Below are positions 15,499 through 24,094 of a DNA stretch of 57,255 nucleotides, piece by piece. A program made the translations under genes and the position numbers. The stretch comes from Desulfopila sp. IMCC35006 (lineage in GTDB: Bacteria > Desulfobacterota > Desulfobulbia > Desulfobulbales > Desulfocapsaceae), in contig NZ_SWCM01000022.1 in NCBI RefSeq assembly GCF_005116645.1, forward strand, positions 1 to 57,255, written 5' to 3'. Below the pieces are notes generated by a model that searched no databases, was not told the DNA's origin, and saw nothing but the letters and a program-made list of their open reading frames with translations. How positions within the stretch are numbered: position 1 is the stretch's first letter; each line of letters starts with the position of its first letter.

Positions 15499-16907
15499 GT
15501 GACCATGAATCATAACGATTCAAAAGGACTCTTGCAGGCAATTGAACAATATCTTCTGCAGCGAATCGAACAGGGTTTCCCGGATACAAACATCGACATC
15601 CAATGTAGGCTTCTCCAGGATTTCCGGCTCTTTGCAGAGCAACAGGCAAAAGAGTGGGACGGGATATTTACCCTTGAAATATTGAAAGAATTTATGCTGC
15701 AGGGTAACAGCATCGAACGACGACGAGCGGTTCGGGGTCTGGCAAACTTCTTGTATCGCGAAAAGCAAATTACCCAGCCCATTCCAAGAAAATCAAGACC
15801 GAAGCTACCGGAAATATTTGAGGACTATCTGCATTACTGCGCCACTACCCGTTACGACACAGAAAAAACAGTACAACATATACGGCGAATTCTTGAAGCG
15901 TTCGATCACTACCTCAAACACCATAATCTCAGCCTTTCTGCACTAACCATAGAACAAATAGACGCCTTTGAGCGGGAATACAATGCATCTTATTCCCGGC
16001 AAAGCCAGAAATATAACCGGAATTGTTTCAAGCTCTTTCTGAGATATCTCTACCGTGAGCGCCACGTTCTCAAGCGAGATTATGCAGAACTGTTCAAAGT
16101 ACCGCGAATATACCATCAGGTAAAACCACCCTGTTTCTTGCGTCCTGATGAAATCCAGCAACTTTTTGACAGTATGACACCGGCAACACATGCTGAGTTA
16201 CGGGCCTATGCCATGGTTCATATAGCCTATACCATGGGGTTGCGCCCTCAGGAAATTAGTAGATTGACGCTGGATGATATTGGTTTCAGCAAGTGTCACC
16301 GCCGATCATTTTTGACCCACCCACCGACGATTAATTGACCCACCGTTTGTGGTTGTAGCGCTGCAACATTTTCCTTTAAAACTCCCTCGTTCCTTATTGG
16401 GAGCGACTTTGAAAGAAAAATGTTTTCATTAAATACCCATTGTGCCACAAAGTGGGTGGGTCCGAGAAATGGCCTCCGGTGGGTCAATTTTTAATCGGTG
16501 GTGACACAAGCAAGGCGGAGATGAATATCAGATACCGCAAGGCCGGCCTGCCGGTCACGATGCCGATTCCACAAAAGACACTGAAAGCTATTGCGGCCTA
16601 TCTGGTCGGAGGCCGTCCGAAAAATGATTGCAGCGAGCTTTCTCTTCAATGTTGTCGTCCGTACAGACCTGTTAGTTCCCCGACTGTTTGCTATGCCATA
16701 AAAAGTTGTATGCAAAAGGCCGGTTTACCTGAAGAGGCCACCACCTATTGGCTGCGTCATACCCATGCACAGCATTTGCTGGAAGCTGGGATCTCCGTCT
16801 TTGAAATCAAAGAAATGCTTGGTCATGATGACATTGAAGCAACAAACAGATACCTCCATATTCATCTCAAACTCATGAAGAGGGTTATCCTTGGCGAACT
16901 CGTTTGA
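15499..16907 (+). pseudogene. Tyrosine recombinase 1 of a RIT-like trio, split by a MITE-like insert
   Basis: The N-terminal part (15499-16293, 265 codons) has a SAM-like arm-binding domain and the first catalytic motif GLRPQEISRLTLDD. The C-terminal part (16515-16907) has WLRHTHAQHLL, GHDDIEATNRYLH and so the second Arg, His and Tyr. A 213-bp insert (16294-16506) plus an 8-base duplication separates them. Removing both restores one 395-residue frame (GFSK-AEMNIRY), so the break is recent. Start is GTG 15499 or ATG 15505. Its end overlaps recombinase 2 by 17 bases, as in RIT elements. Confidence 0.8.
16294..16506. mobile_element. 213-bp MITE-like insert with about 28-bp terminal inverted repeats
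   Basis: The left end is TGTCACCGCCGATCATTTTT followed by GACCCACC; the right end, reversed, is TGTCACCACCGATTAAAAAT followed by TGACCCACC. Further copies of the GACCCACC motif lie inside each end. Terminal TGT...ACA with multiple end repeats resembles IS21-family ends, so it may be a non-autonomous derivative. The flanks are TCAGCAAG and CAAGCAAG (8 bases, six matching). Only an 8-base (or frame-equivalent) duplication restores the recombinase frame. It encodes no protein. Confidence 0.75.
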
Positions 16908-18072
16908 AAGTTTCCTGGCACCACAGATGGAGCAATACATCGAATACTGGGAAAGCCTTGGCTATTCCGCGAAAGCAGTGGTCAGGTTAAGACTATTAGG
17001 TCGGTATATGGTGACGAAAAATGTGACCACGCTTGAGGCCTTGACACCTCTGTTCTTTCTGAAAATGTGGACAGATCTGGCAATAGACCCGAATACGATA
17101 AACAGGGTGATCTATGGCTTACGCGGCTTTTTTCAATATCTCGTGCGAATTGAGTTCTGTCACTATAATCCGCTTGAGGGAATCCCCGGTTTCAAGGGAA
17201 ACAACATTATCCCCTTTATTTTCGCTGATCAGGAGATTGAACATCTACTCGAAGTATCCTGGAAACAAGTCCGTAAAGAAAAACAAACGTTTTTTCTCAA
17301 GGATATGAGTTGTTGTATGGCTCTGCAACTATTGGCCCGCTGCGGTTTACGGATATCGGAGCCCCTGCTCTTAAAAGTAACGGATTTCAGGGCTGACGAG
17401 AGAACAATCCATAGGAGAAAGACAAAGTTCCGAAAAGATCAGTTAATTCCCAGCCCAATGGAGGTGGCAAACCATCTATCGGATTATCTCTTACTTCGCA
17501 ACACCTTGCTGCCGGCGGATAATCAAAACCCGTATCTCCTGGTCAGAGATCAAGACAAGGGCTTGCACAAACAGCAGGTTCGCAACTATTTCCACCTGGC
17601 AATAAAAGAAATCGGACTCCTATAACGCTGAGATAATTTCACCCATTCATCCACAATTCAAAATGATGGTTTTCATATCCCGTTACCCCGCCAAACATAC
17701 ATGAATACTACCCCGCCGAGATGAGTGTTTATGCGTATAAACGCCCTGGCTGGATGAAATTAGCACAGCAAAAGCGGGTGCAATTAGCTCAGCGCTATAG
17801 GACTCACTCAAGCCAAACAGATTATCGGGAACACTAACATCAGTGGTACTACGCCACACTCGTTGCGCCATTCTTTTGCAGTCAATACCCTCAGACGGAT
17901 AAAAGAACGAGGTGATTCACCACAAAATGCCCTGCCGGTTCTTGCAGTATTTCTTGCAGTATACATGGGACACAAAAAATACACCTATACCATCTACTAC
18001 CTCAAACTGATCGATGCGGACCAACACCGAAATCTCGTTGATTTCATGATTAAGTATCCATTACGACTATGA
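16891..18072 (+). pseudogene. Tyrosine recombinase 2 of the RIT-like trio, split by a second MITE-like insert
   Basis: The N-terminal part (16891-17619, 243 codons) has the core-binding domain and first catalytic motif CGLRISEPLLLKVTDF. The C-terminal part (17806-18072) has TPHSLRHSFAVNTLRRI and YMGHKKYTYTIYYLKL with the tyrosine. The 181-bp insert plus a 5-base duplication is exactly 186 bases. Deleting it joins KEIGL to TQAKQIIGNT in frame, giving 331 residues. It overlaps recombinase 1 (17 bases) and recombinase 3 (ATGA). Confidence 0.8.
17620..17800. mobile_element. 181-bp MITE-like insert with about 25-bp inverted repeats and GACTC duplication
   Basis: The left end is CTATAACGCTGAGATAATTT plus CACCC; the right end, reversed, is CTATAGCGCTGAGCTAATTG plus CACCC (three mismatches in 25). 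It is flanked by perfect 5-bp direct repeats GACTC at 17615-17619 and 17801-17805. No coding capacity. The repeat sequence differs from that of the 213-bp insert, so two unrelated element families hit the same cluster. Confidence 0.8.
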
Positions 18073-18490
18073 AACTTACAATCAGTGTGCACCATTTTTT
18101 TGAGCAGTATCTACCACGGATCAAAGGGTACGATCCAATACGATCAAGGCCTATCGTGATGCGTTTTCTCTCTTCTACCTTTTGCCAGGGATACGCTTGG
18201 CATGCCCATCAACTCTTTGCAACTTGAGCAGCTCACCCCGGAGTTGATTGTAGACTTTTTTGGTTGGCTGGAAAAAAAGCGGGGAAATGGGGTCAGAACC
18301 AGAAATCATCGATTGGCGGCCATACAATCCCTGGCAAAGATGATCTTCTATATGCATCCGGGAAAAAGTGATATTGCGGTGCGAATACTGGATATCCCCT
18401 GCAAGCGTTACCACAGGAACATCATCGGATTTCTTTACTAGGAAGAAATCTTGGCTGTTCTTAATTCCGTTAATCTCAGTTCTGCACAAG
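18069..18490 (+). pseudogene. Tyrosine recombinase 3 of the RIT-like trio, frameshifted and truncated
   Basis: ATG 18069 overlaps the recombinase 2 stop (ATGA). The reading goes MKLTISVHHFFEQYLPRIKG in the first frame. It shifts near 18131-18137 (TIKAYRDAFSLF) and again near 18180 (ARDTLGMPINSLQLEQLTPE), then continues NHRLAAIQSLAKMIF to IIGFLY, a TAG stop at 18437-18439, and EEILAVLNSVNLSS in the same frame. It breaks off at about 18490, where IS110-type sequence begins. The catalytic C-terminal domain is missing. Confidence 0.7.
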
Positions 18491-18555
18491 GCTAATGAGA
18501 TCGATTTTCTGTGTACGTCCAGGCCTATAAACTTGGTGCTTTGGTTAGTTCCCAT
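18491..18555 (-). pseudogene. 5' fragment of an IS110-family transposase
   Basis: Reading leftward from ATG 18555 the first 22 residues are MGTNQSTKFIGLDVHRKSIS-LA. The IGLDVHRKSIS segment is the N-terminal DEDD signature of IS110-type transposases. A strong GGAGG ribosome-binding site lies just before the ATG. The frame remains open to 18175, but beyond 18490 it only mirrors recombinase 3 on the other strand. So just the start of the transposase survives. Confidence 0.65.
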
Positions 18556-18938
18556 GGTTGTCCTCCGTAAAATAGGTTTGGTGACGTGGAGTTTGTATCT
18601 ATTTTAACAGAAGATGCGGCGGTGTTGGTACCTGTCAGACATTATGTCTGTATATACGAACCTTTGACTGACGCGATTTTTTACTTGAATTCGTATGTTT
18701 TGACGGAGAAAATATCGTTAGGCACTCTGCAATACACCACAACACTGTCTCATAATCCGGGATCGACTGGGGAAAGCTATTACTGATCACTGAGTTGAGA
18801 AAATGGAGTTGAACGTGAGGCTAACCGACGAGCTTGAGCTTACTGCCCAGCTTTTTCCACCCATGCTGAAGGAACAGAGCAGCTCTATTCTCATTTAATG
18901 CGGGCCCAGATCGGAATTGATTACGGATGATAAAGCGC
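18556..18938. other. 383-bp gap, probable 5' non-coding remnant of the IS110-type element plus unknown
   Basis: The part next to the transposase start (18556 to roughly 18760) is where IS110 elements carry their left-end non-coding region. A short symmetric stretch GACATTATGTC is visible at about 18638-18648. A 31-codon frame from 18803 (MELNVRLTDELELTAQLFPP) has no recognised product. I see no complete gene. Confidence 0.4.
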
Positions 18939-20000
18939 TTATTCCAATCCTAAAGAATTGATCCGATCAACGGCTTTCAACTTGTGATCGTTGAGAAGAT
19001 GAGTGTAGCGAAGAACCATCTGCAAGGTCTTATGCCCTAATATTTCCGCTAAAGTTCTGAGGTCTACTCCTGCCATAAGAAGATGACTGGCAGCGGTATG
19101 ACGTAGGTCATGGAGGTGTACGTCTTCAAGACCGGCTTTGGCCCTGGCTGTATTATATGACCGTCGGAAATATAGACTTGGACGAGTAAGAGCTTTCTCT
19201 AAAAGAGGGCTACTCTGAGGTAGAAACACGAAGGTTTCATTTCCAGCATCTATAGGGCGGATAGAACGGAGAACTTTTTCAGCCACTTCGGTGAGCGGGA
19301 CATACCGCATGTCAGTTTTGGTTATTTTGAGCTTAACAAGTCTTGCATCTAAATCTACATCGTCCCATTTTAAACCAGCTGCTTCACTTGGCCGCATCCC
19401 ACTGTGCATCATGAGCAATAAATAGGGATAAAGTTTTTTGTTCTGACTTGTTTGGGCAACATCAAGTAATTTCTGAGCCTCTTCCATTGTAAGAAAACGA
19501 GTCCGGTTATTGCTAACCTTTGGCCTAGTTACTTCCGATACCGGATTATTAACTGATAAACCCCATTCACGTCGGGCAATATTGAATAGATGGGAGAGCA
19601 GGGCAAATTCTTTTTGAATAGTAGAAGGTGAGACGCTTTTCAAACGAGCATCGCGATAGACCACTAATCGTTGCGCATTGATATCGACCAGAGAGAGATC
19701 TTGACCAAAACCGTCAAGAATTGCCTTTGCCGATATTCTATCCCTAATTTCCGAATTCGGTCGCTTCTTTGTTGATACTTGTTCCAGATATCTCTCTATC
19801 ACCTCAGAAAATAATAACCTTTCTACTGGACGGACATCCTGATATCTCCCCATCCGCATTTCCCTTTCTATTGTAGCAGCCCAGTTTTTCGCTTCGCCCT
19901 TCGTGTCGAAAGTCCTGGCCACTGGAGTAAAACCTTTAATTCGTACAGTAGCCGTAAACGTCGTTCTACTTTTTCCTTTGCGAGTTTGAATGCGTGCCAT
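18939..20000 (-). CDS. int: Tyrosine recombinase/integrase beside tRNA-Arg
   Basis: This is a complete 353-residue integrase. An N-terminal arm-type domain (about 10-55, FTATVRIKGFTPVARTFDTK) is followed by a SAM-like core-binding domain (60-160). The catalytic domain has Arg203 (HSGMRPSEAAGL), a K-containing ITKTDMRYVPL, H297-x-x-R300 (HDLRHTAASHLL), His323 (ILGHKTLQ) and Tyr332 (RYTHLL). The frame is open to 20105, but that extension runs into the tRNA terminator, so ATG 20000 is used. It points away from the tRNA whose 3' end is the likely attachment site. Confidence 0.92.
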   Translation of the reverse strand: MARIQTRKGKSRTTFTATVRIKGFTPVARTFDTKGEAKNWAATIEREMRMGRYQDVRPVERLLFSEVIERYLEQVSTKKRPNSEIRDRISAKAILDGFGQDLSLVDINAQRLVVYRDARLKSVSPSTIQKEFALLSHLFNIARREWGLSVNNPVSEVTRPKVSNNRTRFLTMEEAQKLLDVAQTSQNKKLYPYLLLMMHSGMRPSEAAGLKWDDVDLDARLVKLKITKTDMRYVPLTEVAEKVLRSIRPIDAGNETFVFLPQSSPLLEKALTRPSLYFRRSYNTARAKAGLEDVHLHDLRHTAASHLLMAGVDLRTLAEILGHKTLQMVLRYTHLLNDHKLKAVDRINSLGLE

Positions 20001-20104
20001 AGCGTAGAGCTCCCAATATTTCTTGTTCCATTTTTGTTCCACTTTTATATCAAACAATACAATAAGAAAGCAGAAAAAAGCAATCTCTAATGGAACAAAT
20101 CGCA

Positions 20105-20147
20105 CAAAAAAAGGGGATAACCAGTTAATAACTCTGGATAACCCCTT
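20105..20147 (-). terminator. Rho-independent terminator of tRNA-Arg
   Basis: On the minus strand AAGGGGTTATCCAG pairs with CTGGTTATCCCCTT (12 of 14 pairs, two T-T mismatches) across a 9-base loop and is followed by a T-run. It begins nine bases after the CCA end of the tRNA. It shows that the longer integrase frame reaching 20105 is not translated. Confidence 0.7.
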
Positions 20148-20155
20148 GATATTGT

Positions 20156-20231
20156 TGGTGCCCTCGGCGCGAATCGAACGCGCGACACCAGGATTAGGAA
20201 TCCTGTGCTCTATCCCCTGAGCTACGAGGGC
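20156..20231 (-). tRNA. tRNA-Arg (anticodon CCT)
   Basis: This is a 76-nt cloverleaf with acceptor GCCCTCG/CGAGGGC, D-arm GCTCAGGGGATAGAGC, anticodon arm CAGGA-TTCCTAA-TCCTG (anticodon CCT, reading AGG), T-arm GCGCG-TTCGATT-CGCGC, discriminator A and encoded CCA. It is a common integration target for tyrosine recombinases, and the integrase gene starts 155 bases beyond its 3' end. The tRNA is intact, so any element restored its 3' part on integration. Confidence 0.97.
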
Positions 20232-20353
20232 GTACTACTTTTTGATGGTTAAAATCAGGCGGAATAATACTCAAGATTTGTCAAAGCGCAATCTTTTTTC
20301 AACCTTGCGATTGACAATTATAATCAGAACAGCCGATGATACCTGTCGCCCGG

Positions 20354-21640
20354 TTATGAAACTTCACCGTCGGCAAAGAGCGATTCGCCATCCTCTATCG
20401 TTTGTCCATTGAAGGCGTCTTCGGTAATGTTGCTGTTGACAACGCAGTTTCTGCCGATCTTCTGCTTGGCAGGTACTACTGCGCCTTTACCGATCAGAGT
20501 GATACCGGTGTACAGGTGGCTTGGCTTGAGCCGGTTGGCGACGGTATAATTTTCTCCGAAACCAACTATTGCGCCGACTCCCACCTCAACTCTTTTATCG
20601 AGAATGGCGAGATCGACAACCGCATTTTTTCTGATGATACAGTCTTCGAAAAGAATAGAGTTTTTTACAACAGCTCCTTTCTCAACAATCACCCCCGGGG
20701 CCAGCACCGAGTTTATAACCGAGCCCTGGATAATACTGCCGGCGGAGACCATGCAGCTTTCAAGATGACAGGATGCGCCGAAACGCGCCGGCGCACGATC
20801 GGCCGTCCGCCCCTCGGTTTCGATATTGGTCCGGATCTGCCACATCTGCGGAGAGAGACCGCTCTCTTTCTTTAAGACATCCATATTGGCTTCCCAATAG
20901 GCCTGGATTGTGCCGACATCCCGCCAGTAGCCATAAAAGGGATAGGCAAAAACGTTATCCTCGGCGATAGCCCGAGGCAGAATATGCATGCCGAAATCAA
21001 TTTCATCCTTATCACGCATCAGGGTGTTGCGAAGGTATTGATAGTCAAAAACATAAATCCCCATGGAGGCCAGATTGGTCCGAGGTTCTTTGGGCTTTTC
21101 TTCCCATTCAATGATCCTGTCATTTTTATCAACGATTCCGGATCCGAACTGATGCATCTCGCTTTTCGGCACGACCATCATGCCAATCGTCACATCCGCT
21201 TTTTTGGAGCGGTGATATTCGATCATCGCATCAAAATCCATATGATAGATATGGTCGCCGGAAAGGATCACCACCTCTTCGGCCGGATGAGATTCCAGAA
21301 AATCAAGGTTCCGCCGCACCGCGTCAGCTGTGCCCTGGTACCAATCATACTCCTTCTCCCCGGTACGCGGAGGCAGAATCGTCACCCCTCTGCTTCTCCC
21401 GGTAAAATCCCAGGCCTCACCCATGCCGAGGTGATTCATCAGGGACAGGGGCTTATACTGAGTCAGCACTCCTACCCTTTTCAGGCCGGAGTTCATAACG
21501 TTGCTGAGGCTGAAGTCGATGATCCGATAAATTCCGCCGAAAGGTACCGCAGGCTTGGCCCGTTTCTGCACCAGGATATTGAGACGGCTGCCGACGCCAC
21601 CAGCGAGAATAAGCACCAATGCTTCTTTTGCTCTTTTCAT
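20354..21640 (-). CDS. glgC: Glucose-1-phosphate adenylyltransferase (ADP-glucose pyrophosphorylase)
   Basis: This 428-residue enzyme makes ADP-glucose from glucose-1-phosphate and ATP for glycogen synthesis. The nucleotide loop LAGGVGSRL (residues 12-20), KPAVPFGG, WYQGTADAV and the sugar-phosphate lysine in EWEEKPKEP are all present, and a left-handed beta-helix domain follows. Start ATG 21640 has GGAGG upstream and overlaps the stop of the second glgC-type gene by ATGA. Thus the two are co-translated and may form a hetero-oligomer. Confidence 0.93.
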   Translation of the reverse strand: MKRAKEALVLILAGGVGSRLNILVQKRAKPAVPFGGIYRIIDFSLSNVMNSGLKRVGVLTQYKPLSLMNHLGMGEAWDFTGRSRGVTILPPRTGEKEYDWYQGTADAVRRNLDFLESHPAEEVVILSGDHIYHMDFDAMIEYHRSKKADVTIGMMVVPKSEMHQFGSGIVDKNDRIIEWEEKPKEPRTNLASMGIYVFDYQYLRNTLMRDKDEIDFGMHILPRAIAEDNVFAYPFYGYWRDVGTIQAYWEANMDVLKKESGLSPQMWQIRTNIETEGRTADRAPARFGASCHLESCMVSAGSIIQGSVINSVLAPGVIVEKGAVVKNSILFEDCIIRKNAVVDLAILDKRVEVGVGAIVGFGENYTVANRLKPSHLYTGITLIGKGAVVPAKQKIGRNCVVNSNITEDAFNGQTIEDGESLFADGEVS

Positions 21641-22890
21641 CGCAATACCTCCCCCGGTTTTAAGCTGACAGGCCAGTTGGTGCTGGGAATGCGGGGATAG
21701 ACCGTGGCTCCTTCGCCAATTACGGTATGGTCTGGAATCTTGTTGTTCCAACCGATCATCGTCACCGGCGTTCCGGCCACGCATGCATCAGGCCCCACGA
21801 TCACATTCCTGCCGAAGTTACTGTTCACATCGGCGACGACCTTGTTCAGCCGGGCGTTATCATTGATCACATTACTGAAAAAAATCACCGAATTTTCGAC
21901 CACTGCCCCTTTTTTGACATGAACACCCGGGAAAAGAATCGAGTTAATGACCGTCCCGTCAATCTTGCAGCCATTGTAGACCATGCTGTTGTGCACAATT
22001 GCCTTCTCGCCCAGCAAGGCGGGCTCATTATCGCGAATATGCCGATGCTCGAGGTTGGTGCGAAATTCCCACTTCTCCAGGTCGATGAGAGGTTTGTCCC
22101 CGAGCAGATCCATATTCGACTGCCAGTATTCATCAATTGTCCGGGTATACCCCCAGTAGCCGCAGAATTTATAGCCGTAAACTTTTCGGTTTTGCTCCAG
22201 CAATGTCGGGATGATGTCTTTGCCGAAATGATACGAGTCGCTCTCCTGGTTTTTTTCCAGGGCACTATAGAGCACCTCCGGTTTAAAACACAGTACGGTC
22301 ATGGAGGCCCAGTCCGATTCAGGTTCTGCCGGTTTCTCCCAATACTGGACGACCCTGCCGCCCCGTGTATCATCCTCATTATCCAGTCGCGCGATGCCAA
22401 ACCTGTTTGCTTCATCTTTGCGAACTCTGGTAAATGCCACGGTCAGATCGGCATCTTTTGCCGTGTGATAATCAATCAGGTCCTGGTAATCCATTTTGTA
22501 GATGTGGTCTCCAGACAGGATCAATACCTCTTCAGGGCAGTGATATTTGACAAATTCCAGGTTCTTGTAGATGGCGTCAGCCGGCCCCCTGTACCAGTCG
22601 GTGGCTTCCGAGCCGAGAAAAGGCGGGAGTATGGACACATGACGAAAACGTCCGATCATATCCCAGGCGGATCCGGTACCGATATGATTAATCAAGGAAT
22701 AGCTGTGATACTGACTGAGGAGAGCAACCTGTTCAATCCCGGAATTAACCAGATTGCTGAGTGAAAAATCAATAACCCGGCCGACTCCGCCAAACGGAAC
22801 GGCCGATTTGGGACGGTAATACGTCAGGACGTTCAACTCATCGACTCTACTACCGGCCAGGATCATTGCCAGCGTGGAAGGTCTCAGCAT
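21637..22890 (-). CDS. GlgC-type nucleotidyltransferase with altered nucleotide loop
   Basis: This 417-residue paralogue of GlgC sits first in the two-gene operon. It retains VPFGGVGRVIDF, WYRGPADAI and QYWEKPAEP, but the glycine-rich loop is LAGSRVDELNVLT where GlgC has LAGGxGxRLxxLT. It lacks the second glycine and the catalytic-loop arginine. It could be a regulatory subunit, as GlgD is in Firmicutes or as in plant large subunits, or use another substrate. The beta-helix C-domain is complete. Start is ATG 22890. Confidence 0.8.
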   Translation of the reverse strand: MLRPSTLAMILAGSRVDELNVLTYYRPKSAVPFGGVGRVIDFSLSNLVNSGIEQVALLSQYHSYSLINHIGTGSAWDMIGRFRHVSILPPFLGSEATDWYRGPADAIYKNLEFVKYHCPEEVLILSGDHIYKMDYQDLIDYHTAKDADLTVAFTRVRKDEANRFGIARLDNEDDTRGGRVVQYWEKPAEPESDWASMTVLCFKPEVLYSALEKNQESDSYHFGKDIIPTLLEQNRKVYGYKFCGYWGYTRTIDEYWQSNMDLLGDKPLIDLEKWEFRTNLEHRHIRDNEPALLGEKAIVHNSMVYNGCKIDGTVINSILFPGVHVKKGAVVENSVIFFSNVINDNARLNKVVADVNSNFGRNVIVGPDACVAGTPVTMIGWNNKIPDHTVIGEGATVYPRIPSTNWPVSLKPGEVLR

Positions 22891-23071
22891 GAGAGCACCT
22901 TAAGCAGAAAAAACCTACACAAGGATGCTAACAACTCCAAAGAGCCTCAAACGCATCCTCACCTAATAACTTCGCCTTATGGTAAAAAAAAGTGGCCCTC
23001 CGCGCAAGTCTGCATTGCTGAACCGTGTCAAAAATGCCACCCCGGTACACGCGAAAAACGCCCTGATTCTC

Positions 23072-24094
23072 TCAAATATGCCGCATAATAAAACGCTTTA
23101 ACGTATCGGAAGTAAACTCTTTATCGCCCAACTGAAGATTTTTCAGAGGCACCTCCGCTCTTGCCGCTCCCTTGTGCCCGCCTGCCGACCCAAGAGACCC
23201 GAAAATTTTGTCCGCCAACTTTCCGGCACTTTTCCGATATCCATCGCACCGGAAGATGACGACGAGCTTTTCACCATGCACCCCGGAGACAAAAACCCAA
23301 TCTATTTCTCCAACGTGATTAAGAAAATCAGCCACAATGACGAGAACGTCCGGACTTCGGACCCGCCCCAGGTGCGTGTAGTAGCGTCCTTTGGAATATT
23401 TCAGCTCGGCCAGAGCAATAGAAAAATATTTTAGCTCGGATTGACGCAGATCGGTGAGCTCGAACTTGCGGACCAGATCCCGGTTGGCGATGTTAAAAAG
23501 ATAGCGAAAGGAGATGCCATCAGCCAGGACCGATTTCTGCTCAAAATCCTGCGTGTCGACTTTTATGCCGTAAAACAGTGCAGTGGCCAGCGCCACCGAA
23601 GGCGTCATACCGGCTGCCCGCAGATACTCAACGGCCATCGTCGAAGTGGCGCCGTATTCCGGACGAATATCAATAAATTCACTGTCGAACTTTGCGGCCA
23701 CGGGATGATGGTCGATAATCGCATGAATTTTAATTTTTTCAAAACATGGTAAATGATTGGGCTGGGAATCGACCATTACCCTTTTGCTGTAATGATCGAT
23801 CTTGACATCCTTGAGCCGTTCTATGGGGATCCTCAATCGCTTGACCATCGCCTGATTGTTGAGGCGGCGGATCTCATTGGGGTGCGCTATAGTCACACTT
23901 TTGACTTTATAACGCAGCAGCCTTTTAACAGCTAAGGCAGAAGCGAGAGCATCCGGATCGGCGTTAATGATGACAAGGACTTCATCGTCCTTGCTAAAAA
24001 CGCTCCAAAAGGCGAGCAAACGATCCTTAGCCGTGTTCTTGTACGTCTGTTTGCACAAAAGGAGGGGATCATTTTTTTTTTGTTTTCGAGCCAT
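23072..24094 (-). CDS. DHH-family phosphoesterase (NrnA-like)
   Basis: From ATG 24094 this is a 340-residue protein with the DHH-DHHA1 pattern: INADPDALASALA (motif I), MVDSQP (motif II), IIDHHPVAAKF (the DHH motif III) and GIKVDTQDF (motif IV). A C-terminal DHHA1 domain follows with GSAGGHKGAARAEVP. Such enzymes hydrolyse short RNA, pAp or cyclic-dinucleotide products. A TTG at 24127 would add 11 residues; neither start has a clear ribosome-binding site. It is a single gene with a 20-bp palindrome upstream. Confidence 0.85.
   Translation of the reverse strand: MARKQKKNDPLLLCKQTYKNTAKDRLLAFWSVFSKDDEVLVIINADPDALASALAVKRLLRYKVKSVTIAHPNEIRRLNNQAMVKRLRIPIERLKDVKIDHYSKRVMVDSQPNHLPCFEKIKIHAIIDHHPVAAKFDSEFIDIRPEYGATSTMAVEYLRAAGMTPSVALATALFYGIKVDTQDFEQKSVLADGISFRYLFNIANRDLVRKFELTDLRQSELKYFSIALAELKYSKGRYYTHLGRVRSPDVLVIVADFLNHVGEIDWVFVSGVHGEKLVVIFRCDGYRKSAGKLADKIFGSLGSAGGHKGAARAEVPLKNLQLGDKEFTSDTLKRFIMRHI

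Noticed and set aside
18175-18490. Minus-strand continuation of the IS110 transposase frame
   Set aside because: This part is the complement of recombinase 3; transposase similarity ends near 18491.
20001-20105. N-terminal extension of the integrase
   Set aside because: It overlaps the tRNA terminator, and integrase similarity begins at MARIQTRKG.
21727-22764. 345-residue plus-strand frame over the second glgC-type gene
   Set aside because: It is an antisense shadow of a clear coding gene and has no protein-family features.
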